Source: Parapristionchus giblindavisi
Lineage: Eukaryota > Nematoda > Chromadorea > Rhabditida > Diplogasteridae
Length of the DNA: 64,000 nt
Assembly: GCA_943737045.1 (NCBI GenBank)
Contig: CALSFV010000035.1
Coordinates: 248,001 to 312,000 of the forward strand
Direction: 5' to 3'
This document shows, piece by piece, positions 12,256 through 24,800 of the stretch. The notes under the pieces were generated by a model, which worked only from the letters and a program-made list of their open reading frames with translations, was not told where the DNA came from and searched no databases. The position numbers and the translations under genes were made by a program. The stretch's first letter is position 1. Each line of letters starts with the position of its first letter.

Positions 12256-12373
12256 GCTTACAACACCCAGGATTCCCAAGCCGTCTCCGATCCAAGTACT
12301 AACTGGGCCCACCGTTGCTTAACTTGGCAGATCGGACGGGATGCCGTGTTTTCAACGAGGTATGGTCGTAAGC
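12256..12373 (-). rRNA. 5S rRNA, unit 11
   Basis: The 118-nt copy is identical to unit 1 as far as I can read. Confidence 0.95.
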
Positions 12374-12581
12374 GAGATTGATTGTGTGTGAGGTTGGGGA
12401 CTATTCAGCGCTCACCACAATTAAACGTATAGATGAAGAAATCGATAAATGAACTTTGTTCTTTGATCTTTGAGCCTTATTCTATTGACCAATTTTGATA
12501 ATGTACAAATTGTCTCATTGTCTGTCTGTCAAACAATGTCACGATTTCTAAACCTTTTTGAAATGCTTTTTTAAAATTTAT

Positions 12582-12702
12582 TATCCCGCTCTTTCGAGGG
12601 GATTCCAAAAAAATGAGTATTACTCATAGTTTGATCCTCTGCACGGAAATCTTTAGTAAAAAGCGAAAGATTTTCTCGGATAATTGCAGAGGATCCAGAG
12701 AT
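12582..12702 (-). ncRNA. U5 snRNA, unit 11 (variant loop I)
   Basis: Same as unit 10. Confidence 0.92.
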
Positions 12703-13346
12703 GGCTACGATAATTTAAAAAAAATATAGAATATTTGGTATTTGCGGCCAACCTCACGCGGGTTTGGTTGCCTTTCGCTACTCCAGATATAATCAAAAAT
12801 TGCATTAGTAGGTGTCATAGGTATCTTACAAGAAATGATCATCTATTCATTTTCCTTTTCGCCCTCACTTACAACAAAAGAATGGACCATCTGTTGTGAG
12901 CTCCTCCTTCTTTAGTCATGATTCCTCCTTCATTCCTTACTATTTTCGTATATAAACAGTAGTACCACCCATACAGTTGTCACTCATCCGCCTACTCCTT
13001 CATACAGTATCCATCTTTCCTCACTCTCAATCATTAATTCATCTTGCTATGCTATCTCTAGGTTCTTGTCACTCATTTCATCCTATCCAATCAATAATCA
13101 GATGATGAAGTGTACAAGTATCTGTAGATCAAAGCACTAATTACAGTGGCAAACACACATGGTAGTATTCGAGTTAGATTGCAAATAACTTCATGAAAAG
13201 TAGTATAACTCTGTTATTCATTCATATTGATTTGAATACCTCTAGTTCAACTTCAAAAGGAACATCGAAAGTGCCGATATATTAATATATTCTGACGCAA
13301 AACTTCGACAAAAATCTCAAAAACATTTTGAAAAAATCGCAAAAGT

Positions 13347-13464
13347 GCTTACAACACCCAGGATTCCCAAGCCGTCTCCGATCCAAGTACTAACTGGGCC
13401 CACCGTTGCTTAACTTGGCAGATCGGACGGGATGCCGTGTTTTCAACGAGGTATGGTCGTAAGC
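13347..13464 (-). rRNA. 5S rRNA, unit 12
   Basis: The 118-nt copy matches the consensus. Its flanking spacer differs from units 1-11 (GAGTTTGGGG for GAGGTTGGGG and loss of GATGAA in the GATGAAGAAATCG stretch), a change shared with unit 13. Confidence 0.95.
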
Positions 13465-13668
13465 GAGATTGATTGTGTGTGAGTTTGGGGACTATTCAGC
13501 GCTCACCACAATTAAACGTATAGAGAAATCGATAAATGAACTTTGTTCTTTGATCTTTGAGCCTTATTCTATTGATAAATTTTGATAATGTACAAATTGT
13601 CTCATTGTCTGTCTGTCAAACAATGTCACGATTTCTAAACCTTTTTGAAATGCTTTTTTAAAATTTAT

Positions 13669-13789
13669 TATCCCGCTCTTTCGAGGGGATTCCAAAAAAA
13701 TGAGTATTACTCATAGTTTGATCCTCTGCACGGAAATCTTTAGTAAAAAGCGAAAGATTTTCTCGGATAATTGCAGAGGATCCAGAGAT
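13669..13789 (-). ncRNA. U5 snRNA, unit 12 (variant loop I)
   Basis: Same as unit 10. Confidence 0.92.
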
Positions 13790-14433
13790 GGCTACGATAA
13801 TTTAAAAAAAATATAGAATATTTGGTATTTGCGGCCAACCTCACGCGGGTTTGGTTGCCTTTCGCTACTCCAGATATAATCAAAAATTGCATTAGTAGGT
13901 GTCATAGGTATCTTACAAGAAATGATCATCTATTCATTTTCCTTTTCGCCCTCACTTACAACAAAAGAATGGACCATCTGTTGTGAGCTCCTCCTTCTTT
14001 AGTCATGATTCCTCCTTCATTCCTTACTATTTTCGTATATAAACAGTAGTACCACCCATACAGTTGTCACTCATCCGCCTACTCCTTCATACAGTATCCA
14101 TCTTTCCTCACTCTCAATCATTAATTCATCTTGCTATGCTATCTCTAGGTTCTTGTCACTCATTTCATCCTATCCAATCAATAATCAGATGATGAAGTGT
14201 ACAAGTATCTGTAGATCAAAGCACTAATTACAGTGGCAAACACACATGGTAGTATTCGAGTTAGATTGCAAATAACTTCATGAAAAGTAGTATAACTCTG
14301 TTATTCATTCATATTGATTTGAATACCTCTAGTTCAACTTCAAAAGGAACATCGAAAGTGCCGATATATTAATATATTCTGACGCAAAACTTCGACAAAA
14401 ATCTCAAAAACATTTTGAAAAAATCGCAAAAGT

Positions 14434-14551
14434 GCTTACAACACCCAGGATTCCCAAGCCGTCTCCGATCCAAGTACTAACTGGGCCCACCGTTGCTTAA
14501 CTTGGCAGATCGGACGGGATGCCGTGTTTTCAACGAGGTATGGTCGTAAGC
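14434..14551 (-). rRNA. 5S rRNA, unit 13
   Basis: The 118-nt copy matches the consensus and shares its upstream spacer deletion with unit 12. Confidence 0.95.
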
Positions 14552-14755
14552 GAGATTGATTGTGTGTGAGTTTGGGGACTATTCAGCGCTCACCACAATT
14601 AAACGTATAGAGAAATCGATAAATGAACTTTGTTCTTTGATCTTTGAGCCTTATTCTATTGATAAATTTTGATAATGTACAAATTGTCTCATTGTCTGTC
14701 TGTCAAACAATGTCATGATTTCTAAACCTTTTTGAAATGCTTTTTTTAAATTTAT

Positions 14756-14877
14756 TATCCCGCTCTTTCGAGGGGATTCCAAAAAAAATGAGTATTACTC
14801 ATAGTTTGATCCTCTGCACGGAAATCTTTAGTAAAAAGCGAAAGATTTTCTCGGATAATTGCAGAGGATCCAGAGAT
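14756..14877 (-). ncRNA. U5 snRNA, unit 13 (variant loop I)
   Basis: Variant loop GCUUUUUAC; the Sm-site U-run is one longer than in unit 12. Confidence 0.92.
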
Positions 14878-15520
14878 GGCTACGATAATTTAAAAAAATA
14901 TAGAATATTTGGTATTTGCGGCCAACCTCACGCGGGTTTGGTTGCCTTTCGCTACTCCAGATATAATCAAAAATTGCATTAGTAGGTGTCATAGGTATCT
15001 TACAAGAAATGATCATCTATTCATTTTCCTTTTCGCCCTCACTTACAACAAAAGAATGGACCATCTGTTGTGAGCTCCTCCTTCTTTAGTCATGATTCCT
15101 CCTTCATTCCTTACTATTTTCGTATATAAACAGTAGTACCACCCATACAGTTGTCACTCTTCCGTCTACTCCTTCATACAGTACCCATCTTTCCCAACTC
15201 TTCATCATTAATTCATCTTGCTATGCTATCTCTAGGTTCTTGTCACTCATTTCATCCTGTCCAATCAATAATCAGATGATGAAGTGTACAAGTATCTGTA
15301 GATCAAAGCACTAATTACAGTGGCAAACACACATGGTAGTATTCGAGTTAGATTGCAAATAACTTCATGAAAAGTAGTATAACTCTGTTATTCATTCATA
15401 TTGATTTGAATACCTCTAGTTCAACTTCAAAAGGAACATCGAAAGTGCCGATATATTAATATATTCTGACGCAAAACTTCGACAAAAATCTCAAAAACAT
15501 TTTGAAAAAATCGCAAAAGT

Positions 15521-15638
15521 GCTTACAACACCCAGGATTCCCAAGCCGTCTCCGATCCAAGTACTAACTGGGCCCACCGTTGCTTAACTTGGCAGATCGG
15601 ACGGGATGCCGTGTTTTCAACGAGGTATAGTCGTAAGC
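15521..15638 (-). rRNA. 5S rRNA, unit 14
   Basis: The 118-nt copy has one substitution near its 5' end: plus strand GAGGTATAGTCG where the other copies read GAGGTATGGTCG. Confidence 0.94.
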
Positions 15639-15850
15639 GAGATTGATTGTGTGTGAGGTTGGGGACTATTCAGCGCTCACCACAATTAAACGTATAGATG
15701 AAGAAATCGATAAATGAACTTTGTTCTTTGATCTTTGAGCCTTATTCTATTGACCAATTTTGATAATGTACAAATTGTCTCATTGTCTGTCTGTCTAACA
15801 ATTTCATGATTTCTAAACCTTTTTGAAATGCTTTTTTTCTTTTAATTTAT

Positions 15851-15970
15851 TATCCCGCTCTTTCGAGGGGATTCCAAAAAATGAGTATTACTCATAGTTT
15901 GATCCTCTGCACGGAAATCTTTAGTAAAAGGCGAAAGATTTTCTCGGATAATTGCAGAGGATCCAGAGAT
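15851..15970 (-). ncRNA. U5 snRNA, unit 14 (canonical loop I)
   Basis: The loop is the canonical GCCUUUUAC (plus strand AGTAAAAGGCGAAAG). Just 5' of the RNA the plus strand reads GATAGCTACG where units 1-13 read GATGGCTACG. Helices, Sm-like site and 3' hairpin are intact. Confidence 0.93.
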
Positions 15971-16612
15971 AGCTACGATAATTTAAAAAATATAGAATAT
16001 TTGGTATTTGCGGCCAACCTCACGCGGGTTTGGTTGCCTTTCGCTACTCCAGATATAATCAAAAATTGCATTAGTAGGTGTCATAGGTATCTTACAAGAA
16101 ATGATCATCTATTCATTTTCCTTTTCGCCCTCACTTACAACAAAAGAATGGACCATCTGTTGTGAGCTCCTCCTTCTTTAGTCATGATTCCTCCTTCATT
16201 CCTTACTATTTTCGTATATAAACAGTAGTACCACCCATACAGTTGTCACTCTTCCGCCTACTCCTTCATACAGTACCCATCTTTCCCCACTCTCCATCAT
16301 TAATTCATCTTGCTATGCTATCTCTAGGTTCTTCTCACTCATTTCATCCTGTCCAATCAATAATCAGATGATGAAGTGTACAAGTATCTGTAGATCAAAG
16401 CACTAATTACAGTGGCAAACACACATGGTAGTATTCGAGTTAGATTGCAAATAACTTCATGAAAAGTAGTATAACTCTGTTATTCATTCATATTGATTTG
16501 AATACCTCTAGTTCAACTTCAAAAGGAACATCGAAAGTGCCGATATATTAATATATTCTGACGCAAAACTTCGACAAAAATCTCAAAAACATTTTGAAAA
16601 AATCGCAAAAGT

Positions 16613-16730
16613 GCTTACAACACCCAGGATTCCCAAGCCGTCTCCGATCCAAGTACTAACTGGGCCCACCGTTGCTTAACTTGGCAGATCGGACGGGATG
16701 CCGTGTTTTCAACGAGGTATGGTCGTAAGC
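16613..16730 (-). rRNA. 5S rRNA, unit 15
   Basis: The 118-nt copy matches the consensus. Confidence 0.95.
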
Positions 16731-16942
16731 GAGATTGATTGTGTGTGAGGTTGGGGACTATTCAGCGCTCACCACAATTAAACGTATAGATGAAGAAATC
16801 GATAAATGAACTTTGTTCTTTGATCTTTGAGCCTTATTCTATTGACCAATTTTGATAATGTACAAATTGTCTCATTGTCTGTCTGTCAAACAATTTCATG
16901 ATTTCTAAACCTTTTTGAAATGCTTTTTTTCTTTTAATTTAT

Positions 16943-17062
16943 TATCCCGCTCTTTCGAGGGGATTCCAAAAAATGAGTATTACTCATAGTTTGATCCTCT
17001 GCACGGAAATCTTTAGTAAAAGGCGAAAGATTTTCTCGGATAATTGCAGAGGATCCAGAGAT
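16943..17062 (-). ncRNA. U5 snRNA, unit 15 (canonical loop I)
   Basis: Canonical loop GCCUUUUAC, otherwise as unit 14. Confidence 0.93.
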
Positions 17063-17705
17063 AGCTACGATAATTTAAAAAATACAGAATATTTGGTATT
17101 TGCGGCCAACCTCACGCGGGTTTGGTTGCCTTTCGCTACTCCAGATATAATCAAAAATTGCATTAGTAGGTGTCATAGGTATCTTACAAGAAATGATCAT
17201 CTATTCATTTTCCTTTTCGCCCTCACTTACAACAAAAGAATGGACCATCTGTTGTGAGCTCCTCCTTCTTTAGTCATGATTCCTCCTTCATTCCTTACTA
17301 TTTTCGTATATAAACAGTAGTACCACCCATACAGTTGTCACTCTTCCGCCTACTCCTTCATACAGTGCCCATCTTTCCCCACTCTCCATCATTAATTCAT
17401 CTTGCTATGCTATCTCTAGGTTCTTCTCACTCATTTCATCCTGTCCAATCAATAATCAGATGATGAAGTGTACAAGTATCTGTAGATCAAAGCACTAATT
17501 ACAGTGGCAAACACACATGGTAGTATTCGAGTTAGATTGCAAATAACTTCATGAAAAGTAGTATAACTCTGTTATTCATTCATATTGATTTGAATACCTC
17601 TAGTTCAACTTCAAAAGGAACATCGAAAGTGCCGATATATTAATATATTCTGACGCAAAACTTCGACAAAAATCTCAAAAAACATTTTGAAAAAATCGCA
17701 AAAGT

Positions 17706-17823
17706 GCTTACAACACCCAGGATTCCCAAGCCGTCTCCGATCCAAGTACTAACTGGGCCCACCGTTGCTTAACTTGGCAGATCGGACGGGATGCCGTGTT
17801 TTCAACGAGGTATGGTCGTAAGC
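17706..17823 (-). rRNA. 5S rRNA, unit 16
   Basis: The 118-nt copy matches the consensus and is the last complete 5S gene before the satellite. Confidence 0.95.
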
Positions 17824-18035
17824 GAGATTGATTGTGTGTGAGGTTGGGGACTATTCAGCGCTCACCACAATTAAACGTATAGATGAAGAAATCGATAAAT
17901 GAACTTTGTTCTTTGATCTTTGAGCCTTATTCTATTGACCAATTTTGATAATGTACAAATTGTCTCATTGTCTGTCTGTCAAACAATTTCATGATTTCTA
18001 AACCTTTTTGAAATGCTTTTTTTCTTTTAATTTAT

Positions 18036-18155
18036 TATCCCGCTCTTTCGAGGGGATTCCAAAAAATGAGTATTACTCATAGTTTGATCCTCTGCACGGA
18101 AATCTTTAGTAAAAGGCGAAAGATTTTCTCGGATAATTGCAGAGGATCCAGAGAT
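18036..18155 (-). ncRNA. U5 snRNA, unit 16 (canonical loop I)
   Basis: Canonical loop GCCUUUUAC, otherwise as unit 14. It is the last U5 gene in the array. Confidence 0.93.
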
Positions 18156-18798
18156 AGCTACGATAATTTAAAAAATACAGAATATTTGGTATTTGCGGCC
18201 AACCTCACGCGGGTTTGGTTGCCTTTCGCTACTCCAGATATAATCAAAAATTGCATTAGTAGGTGTCATAGGTATCTTACAAGAAATGATCATCTATTCA
18301 TTTTCCTTTTCGCCCTCACTTACAACAAAAGAATGGACCATCTGTTGTGAGCTCCTCCTTCTTTAGTCATGATTCCTCCTTCATTCCTTACTATTTTCGT
18401 ATATAAACAGTAGTACCACCCATACAGTTGTCACTCTTCCGCCTACTCCTTCATACAGTGCCCATCTTTCCCCACTCTCCATCATTAATTCATCTTGCTA
18501 TGCTATCTCTAGGTTCTTCTCACTCATTTCATCCTGTCCAATCAATAATCAGATGATGAAGTGTACAAGTATCTGTAGATCAAAGCACTAATTACAGTGG
18601 CAAACACACATGGTAGTATTCGAGTTAGATTGCAAATAACTTCATGAAAAGTAGTATAACTCTGTTATTCATTCATATTGATTTGAATACCTCTAGTTCA
18701 ACTTCAAAAGGAACATCGAAAGTGCCGATATATTAATATATTCTGACGCAAAACTTCGACAAAAATCTCAAAAAACATTTTGAAAAAATCGCAAAAGT

Positions 18799-18844
18799 GC
18801 TTACAACACCCAGGATTCCCAAGCCGTCTCCGATCCAAGTACTA
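18799..18844 (-). pseudogene. 5S rRNA, unit 17, truncated at satellite junction
   Basis: Only the 3'-terminal 46 nt of 5S are present. The sequence stops at CCAAGTACTA and then runs into satellite DNA. The 5' half and the internal A box are gone, so it is a dead remnant marking the array boundary. Confidence 0.93.
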
Positions 18845-19189
18845 TCGTACATGTAAAAAGTACTCTTTGCATTTTCGCTACAAAACAATTCATGACAAGT
18901 CAAATTGTCAACGATACTAATCGTGTCATATACCATGTGAAAGAGAAAAAAATTCTGAATCGTAAACACTTCAGCTCATGTCGAACTGTGTTATTTTGCA
19001 GCGGCAACAATGACCGAAGTACAAAAGTAGCTTTTACTCATATATGATAAAAATTACTTGTGAAATGTGAAAATGGCAATGATACCTATATTGTCGTATA
19101 CCACATGAAAGAGCAAAAAAATCTAAATACGATACACTGTTCCAATCCTGAACAGCGGTCACCAATTCCAAAATGCTAAATTATCTTAA

Positions 19190-21837
19190 AGTACTCTTTG
19201 CATTTTCGCTTCAACACAATTCATGACAAGTCAAATTGTCAACGATACTAATCGTGTCATATACCATGTGAAAGAGAAAAAAATTCTGAATCGTACACAC
19301 TTCAGCTCATGTCGAACTGTATTATTTTACAGCGGCAATAATGACCGAAGTACAAAAGTAGCTTTTACTCATATATGATAAAAATTACTTGTGAAATATG
19401 AAAATGGCAATGATACCTAGTTTGTCGTATACCACATGAAAGAGCAAAGAAATCTGAATACGATACACTGTTCCACTCATGAACAGAGGTCACAAAGACC
19501 AAAATGCTAAAATATCTTAAAGTACTCTTTGCATTTTCGCTACAAAACAATTCATGACAAGTCAAATTGTCAACGATACTAATCGTGTCATATACCATGT
19601 GAAAGAGAAAAAAATTCTGAATCGTACACACTTCAGCTCATGTCGAACTGTATTATTTTACAGCGGCAATAATGACCGAAGTACAAAAGTAGCTTTTACT
19701 CATATATGATAAAAATTACTTGTGAAATGTGAAAATGGCAATGATACCTAGTTTGTCGTATACCACATGAAAGAGCAAAGAAATCTGAATACGATACACT
19801 GTTCCACTCATGAACAGAGGTCACAAAGACCAAAATGCTAAATTATCTTAAAGTAATCTTTGCATTTTCGCTACAAAACAATTCATGACAAGTCAAATTG
19901 CCAACGATACTAATCGTGTCATATACCATGTGAAAGAGAAAAAAATTCTGAATCGTACACACTTCAGCTCATGTCGAACTGTATTATTTTACAGCGGCAA
20001 TAATGACCGAAGTACAAAAGTAGCTTTTACTCATATATGATAAAAATTACTTCTGAAATGCGAAAATGGCAATGATACCTATATTGTCGTATACCACATG
20101 AAAGAGCAAAAAAATCTGAATACGATACACTGTTCCAATCCTGAACAGCGGTCAACAATTCCAAAATGCTAAATTATCTTAAAGTACTCTTTGCATTTTC
20201 GCTACAACACAATTCATGACAAGTCAAATTGTCAACGATACTAATCGTGTCATATACCATGTGAAAGAGAAAAAAATTCTGAATCGTAAACACTTCAGCT
20301 CATGTCGAACTGTATTATTTTACAGCGGCAACAATGACCGAAGTACAAAAGTAGCTTTTACTCATATATGATAAAAATTACTTCTGAAATGCGAAAATGG
20401 CAATGATACCTATATTGACGTATACCACATGAAAGAGCAAAAAAATCTAAATACGATACGCTGTTCCAATCCTGAACAGCGGTCACCAATTCCAAAATGC
20501 TAAATTATCTTAAAGTACTCTTTGCATTTTCGCTTCAACACAATTCATGACAAGTCAAATTGTCAACGATACTAATCGTGTCATATACCATGTGAAAGAG
20601 AAAAAAATTCTGAATCGTACACACTTCAGCTCATGTCGAACTGTATTATTTTACAGCGGCAATAATGACCGAAGTACAAAAGTAGCTTTTACTCATATAT
20701 GATAAAAATTACTTGTGAAATATGAAAATGGCAATGATACCTAGTTTGTCGTATACCACATGAAAGAGCAAAGAAATCTGAATACGATACACTGTTCCAC
20801 TCATGAACAGAGGTCACAAAGACCAAAATGCTAAAATATCTTAAAGTACTCTTTGCATTTTCGCTACAAAACAATTCATGACAAGTCAAATTGTCAACGA
20901 TACTAATCGTGTCATATACCATGTGAAAGAGAAAAAAATTCTGAATCGTACACACTTCAGCTCATGTCGAACTGTATTATTTTACAGCGGCAATAATGAC
21001 CGAAGTACAAAAGTAGCTTTTACTCATATATGATAAAAATTACTTGTGAAATGTGAAAATGGCAATGATACCTAGTTTGTCGTATACCACATGAAAGAGC
21101 AAAGAAATCTGAATACGATACACTGTTCCACTCATGAACAGAGGTCACAAAGACCAAAATGCTAAATTATCTTAAAGTAATCTTTGCATTTTCGCTACAA
21201 AACAATTCATGACAAGTCAAATTGCCAACGATACTAATCGTGTCATATACCATGTGAAAGAGAAAAAAATTCTGAATCGTACACACTTCAGCTCATGTCG
21301 AACTGTATTATTTTACAGCGGCAATAATGACCGAAGTACAAAAGTAGCTTTTACTCATATATGATAAAAATTACTTCTGAAATGCGAAAATGGCAATGAT
21401 ACCTATATTGTCGTATACCACATGAAAGAGCAAAAAAATCTGAATACGATACACTGTTCCAATCCTGAACAGCGGTCAACAATTCCAAAATGCTAAATTA
21501 TCTTAAAGTACTCTTTGCATTTTCGCTACAACACAATTCATGACAAGTCAAATTGTCAACGATACTAATCGTGTCATATACCATGTGAAAGAGAAAAAAA
21601 TTCTGAATCGTAAACACTTCAGCTCATGTCGAACTGTATTATTTTACAGCGGCAACAATGACCGAAGTACAAAAGTAGCTTTTACTCATATATGATAAAA
21701 ATTACTTCTGAAATGCGAAAATGGCAATGATACCTATATTGACGTATACCACATGAAAGAGCAAAAAAATCTAAATACGATACGCTGTTCCAATCCTGAA
21801 CAGCGGTCACCAATTCCAAAATGCTAAATTATCTTAA
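19190..21837 (+). repeat. Higher-order repeat, two copies of a 4-monomer block (1,324 bp)
   Basis: The rare variant GCTTCAACACAATT occurs at 19207, 20531 and 21855, spaced 1,324 bp (4 x 331). The intervening monomer variants follow in the same order in both blocks, which shows block duplication and not only single-monomer exchange. Confidence 0.85.
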
Positions 21838-24800
21838 AGTACTCTTTGCATTTTCGCTTCAACACAATTCATGACAAGTCAAATTCTCAACGATACTAAT
21901 CGTGTCATATACCATGTGAAAGAGAAAAAAATTCTGAATCGTAAACACTTCAGCTCATGTCGAACTGTATTATTTTACAGCGGCAACAATGACCGAAGTA
22001 CAAAAGTAGCTTTTACTCATATATGATAAAAATTACTTGTGAAATGTGAAAATGGCAATGATACCTATATTGTCGTATACCACATGAAAGAGCAAAAAAA
22101 TCTGAATACGATACACTGTTCCACTCATGAACAGAGGTCACAAAGACCAAAATGCTAAATTATCTTAAAGTACTCTTTGCATTTTCGCTACAAAACAATT
22201 CATGACAAGTCAAATTGTCAACGATACTAATCGTGTCATATACCATGTGAAAGAGAAAAAAATTCTGAATCGTACACACTTCAGCTCATGTCGAACTGTA
22301 TTATTTTACAGCGGCAATAATGACCGAAGTACAAAAGTAGCTTTTACTCATATATGATAAAAATTACTTGTGAAATGTGAAAATGGCAATGATACCTAGT
22401 TTGTCGTATACCACATGAAAGAGCAAAGAAATCTGAATACGATACACTGTTCCACTCATGAACAGAGGTCACAAAGACCAAAATGCTAAATTATCTTAAA
22501 GTACTCTTTGCATTTTCGCTACAAAACAATTCATGACAAGTCAAATTGTCAACGATACTAATCGTGTCATATACCATGTGAAAGAGAAAAAAATTCTGAA
22601 TCGTACACACTTCAGCTCATGTCGAACTGTATTATTTTACAGCGGCAATAATGACCGAAGTACAAAAGTAGCTTTTACTCATATATGATAAAAATTACTT
22701 CTGAAATGCGAAAATGGCAATGATACCTATATTGTCGTATACCACATGAAAGAGCAAAAAAATCTGAATACGATACACTGTTCCAATCCTGAACAGCGGT
22801 CAACAATTCCAAAATGCTAAATTATCTTAAAGTACTCTTTGCATTTTCGCTACAACACAATTCATGACAAGTCAAATTGTCAACGATACTAATCGTGTCA
22901 TATACCATGTGAAAGAGAAAAAAATTCTGAATCGTAAACACTTCAGCTCATGTCGAACTGTATTATTTTACAGCGGCAACAATGACCGAAGTACAAAAGT
23001 AGCTTTTACTCATATATGATAAAAATTACTTGTGAAATGTGAAAATGGCAATGATACCTATATTGTCGTATACCACATGAAAGAGCAAAAAAATCTGAAT
23101 ACGATACACTGTTCCAATCCTGAACAGCGGTCAACAATTCCAAAATGCTAAATTATCTTAAAGTACTCTTTGCATTTTCGCTACAACACAATTCATGACA
23201 AGTCAAATTGTCAACGATACTAATCGTGTCATATACCATGTGAAAGAGAAAAAAATTCTGAATCGTAAACACTTCAGCTCATGTCGAACTGTATTATTTT
23301 ACAGCGGCAACAATGACCGAAGTACAAAAGTAGCTTTTACTCATATATGATAAAAATTACTTGTGAAATGTGAAAATGGCAATGATACCTAGTTTGTCGT
23401 ATACCACATGAAAGAGCAGAACAATCTGAATACGATACACTGTTCCACTCATGAACATAGGTCACAAAGACCAAAATGCTAAATTATCTTAAAGTACTCT
23501 TTGCATTTTCGCTACAAAACAATTCATGACAAGTCAAATTGTCAACGATACTAATCGTGTCATATACCATGTGAAAGAGAAAAAAATTCTGAATCGTACA
23601 CACTTCAGCTCATGTCGAACTGTATTATTTTACAGCGGCAATAATGACCGAAGTACAAAAGTAGCTTTTACTCATATATGATAAAAATTACTTCTGAAAT
23701 GCGAAAATGGCAATGATACCTATATTGTCGTATACCACATGAAAGAGCAAAAAAATCTGAATACGATACACTGTTCCAATCCTGAACAGCGGTCAACAAT
23801 TCCAAAATGCTAAATTATCTTAAAGTACTCTTTGCATTTTCGCTACAACACAATTCATGACAAGTCAAATTGTCAACGATACTAATCGTGTCATATACCA
23901 TGTGAAAGAGAAAAAAATTCTGAATCGTAAACACTTCAGCTCATGTCGAACTGTATTATTTTACAGCGGCAACAATGACCGAAGTACAAAAGTAGCTTTT
24001 ACTCATATATGATAAAAATTACTTGTGAAATGTGAAAATGGCAATGATACCTAGTTTGTCGTATACCACATGAAAGAGCAGAGCAATCTGAATACGATAC
24101 ACTGTTCCACTCATGAACATAGGTCACAAAGACCAAAATGCTAAATTATCTTAAAGTACTCTTTGCATTTTCGCTACAAAACAATTCATGACAAGTCAAA
24201 TTGTCAACGATACTAATCGTGTCATATACCATGTGAAAGAGAAAAAAATTCTGAATCGTACACACTTCAGCTCATGTCGAACTGTATTATTTTACAGCGG
24301 CAATAATGACCGAAGTACAAAAGTAGCTTTTACTCATATATGATAAAAATTACTTGTGAAATGTGAAAATGGCAATGATACCTAGTTTGTCGTATACCAC
24401 ATGAAAGAGCAAAGAAATCTGAATACGATACACTGTTCCACTCATGAACAGAGGTCACAAAGACCAAAATGCTAAATTATCTTAAAGTACTCTTTGCATT
24501 TTCGCTACAAAACAATTCATGACAAGTCAAATTGTCAACGATACTAATCGTGTCATATACCATGTGAAAGAGAAAAAAATTCTGAATCGTACACACTTCA
24601 GCTCATGTCGAACTGTATTATTTTACAGCGGCAATAATGACCGAAGTACAAAAGTAGCTTTTACTCATATATGATAAAAATTACTTGTGAAATGTGAAAA
24701 TGGCAATGATACCTATATTGTCGTATACCACATGAAAGAGCAAAAAAATCTGAATACGATACACTGTTCCAATCCTGAACAGCGGTCAACAATTCCAAAA

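Larger units (their letters stand above)
1..18844. repeat. 5S rRNA-U5 snRNA tandem array
   Basis: Sixteen complete units and one partial unit of about 1,090 bp run head to tail; unit starts are at 1, 1090, 2180, 3270, 4359, 5449, 6539, 7629, 8718, 10898, 11989, 13080, 14167, 15254, 16346, 17438 and 18531. Each unit holds a minus-strand 5S gene about 267 bp in and a minus-strand U5 gene about 590 bp in. Copies are nearly identical in units 1-11. Units 12-16 carry more substitutions and small indels, which fits weaker homogenisation near the array edge. Nematode 5S arrays are known to carry SL RNA genes in some species; here the companion gene is U5, and I found no SL RNA in the unit. Confidence 0.95.

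Noticed and set aside
1..18350. Repeated 62-94-codon ORFs starting MSITHSLIL or MIISCKIPM in each unit
   Set aside because: They lie over or antisense to the U5 snRNA gene, and their frames change with one-base indels between units. They are explained by the RNA gene.
18733..20955. 78-88-codon minus-strand ORFs in the satellite
   Set aside because: They occur only in copies that happen to lack stops, begin at different ATGs, and are not kept in the other ~47 monomers.
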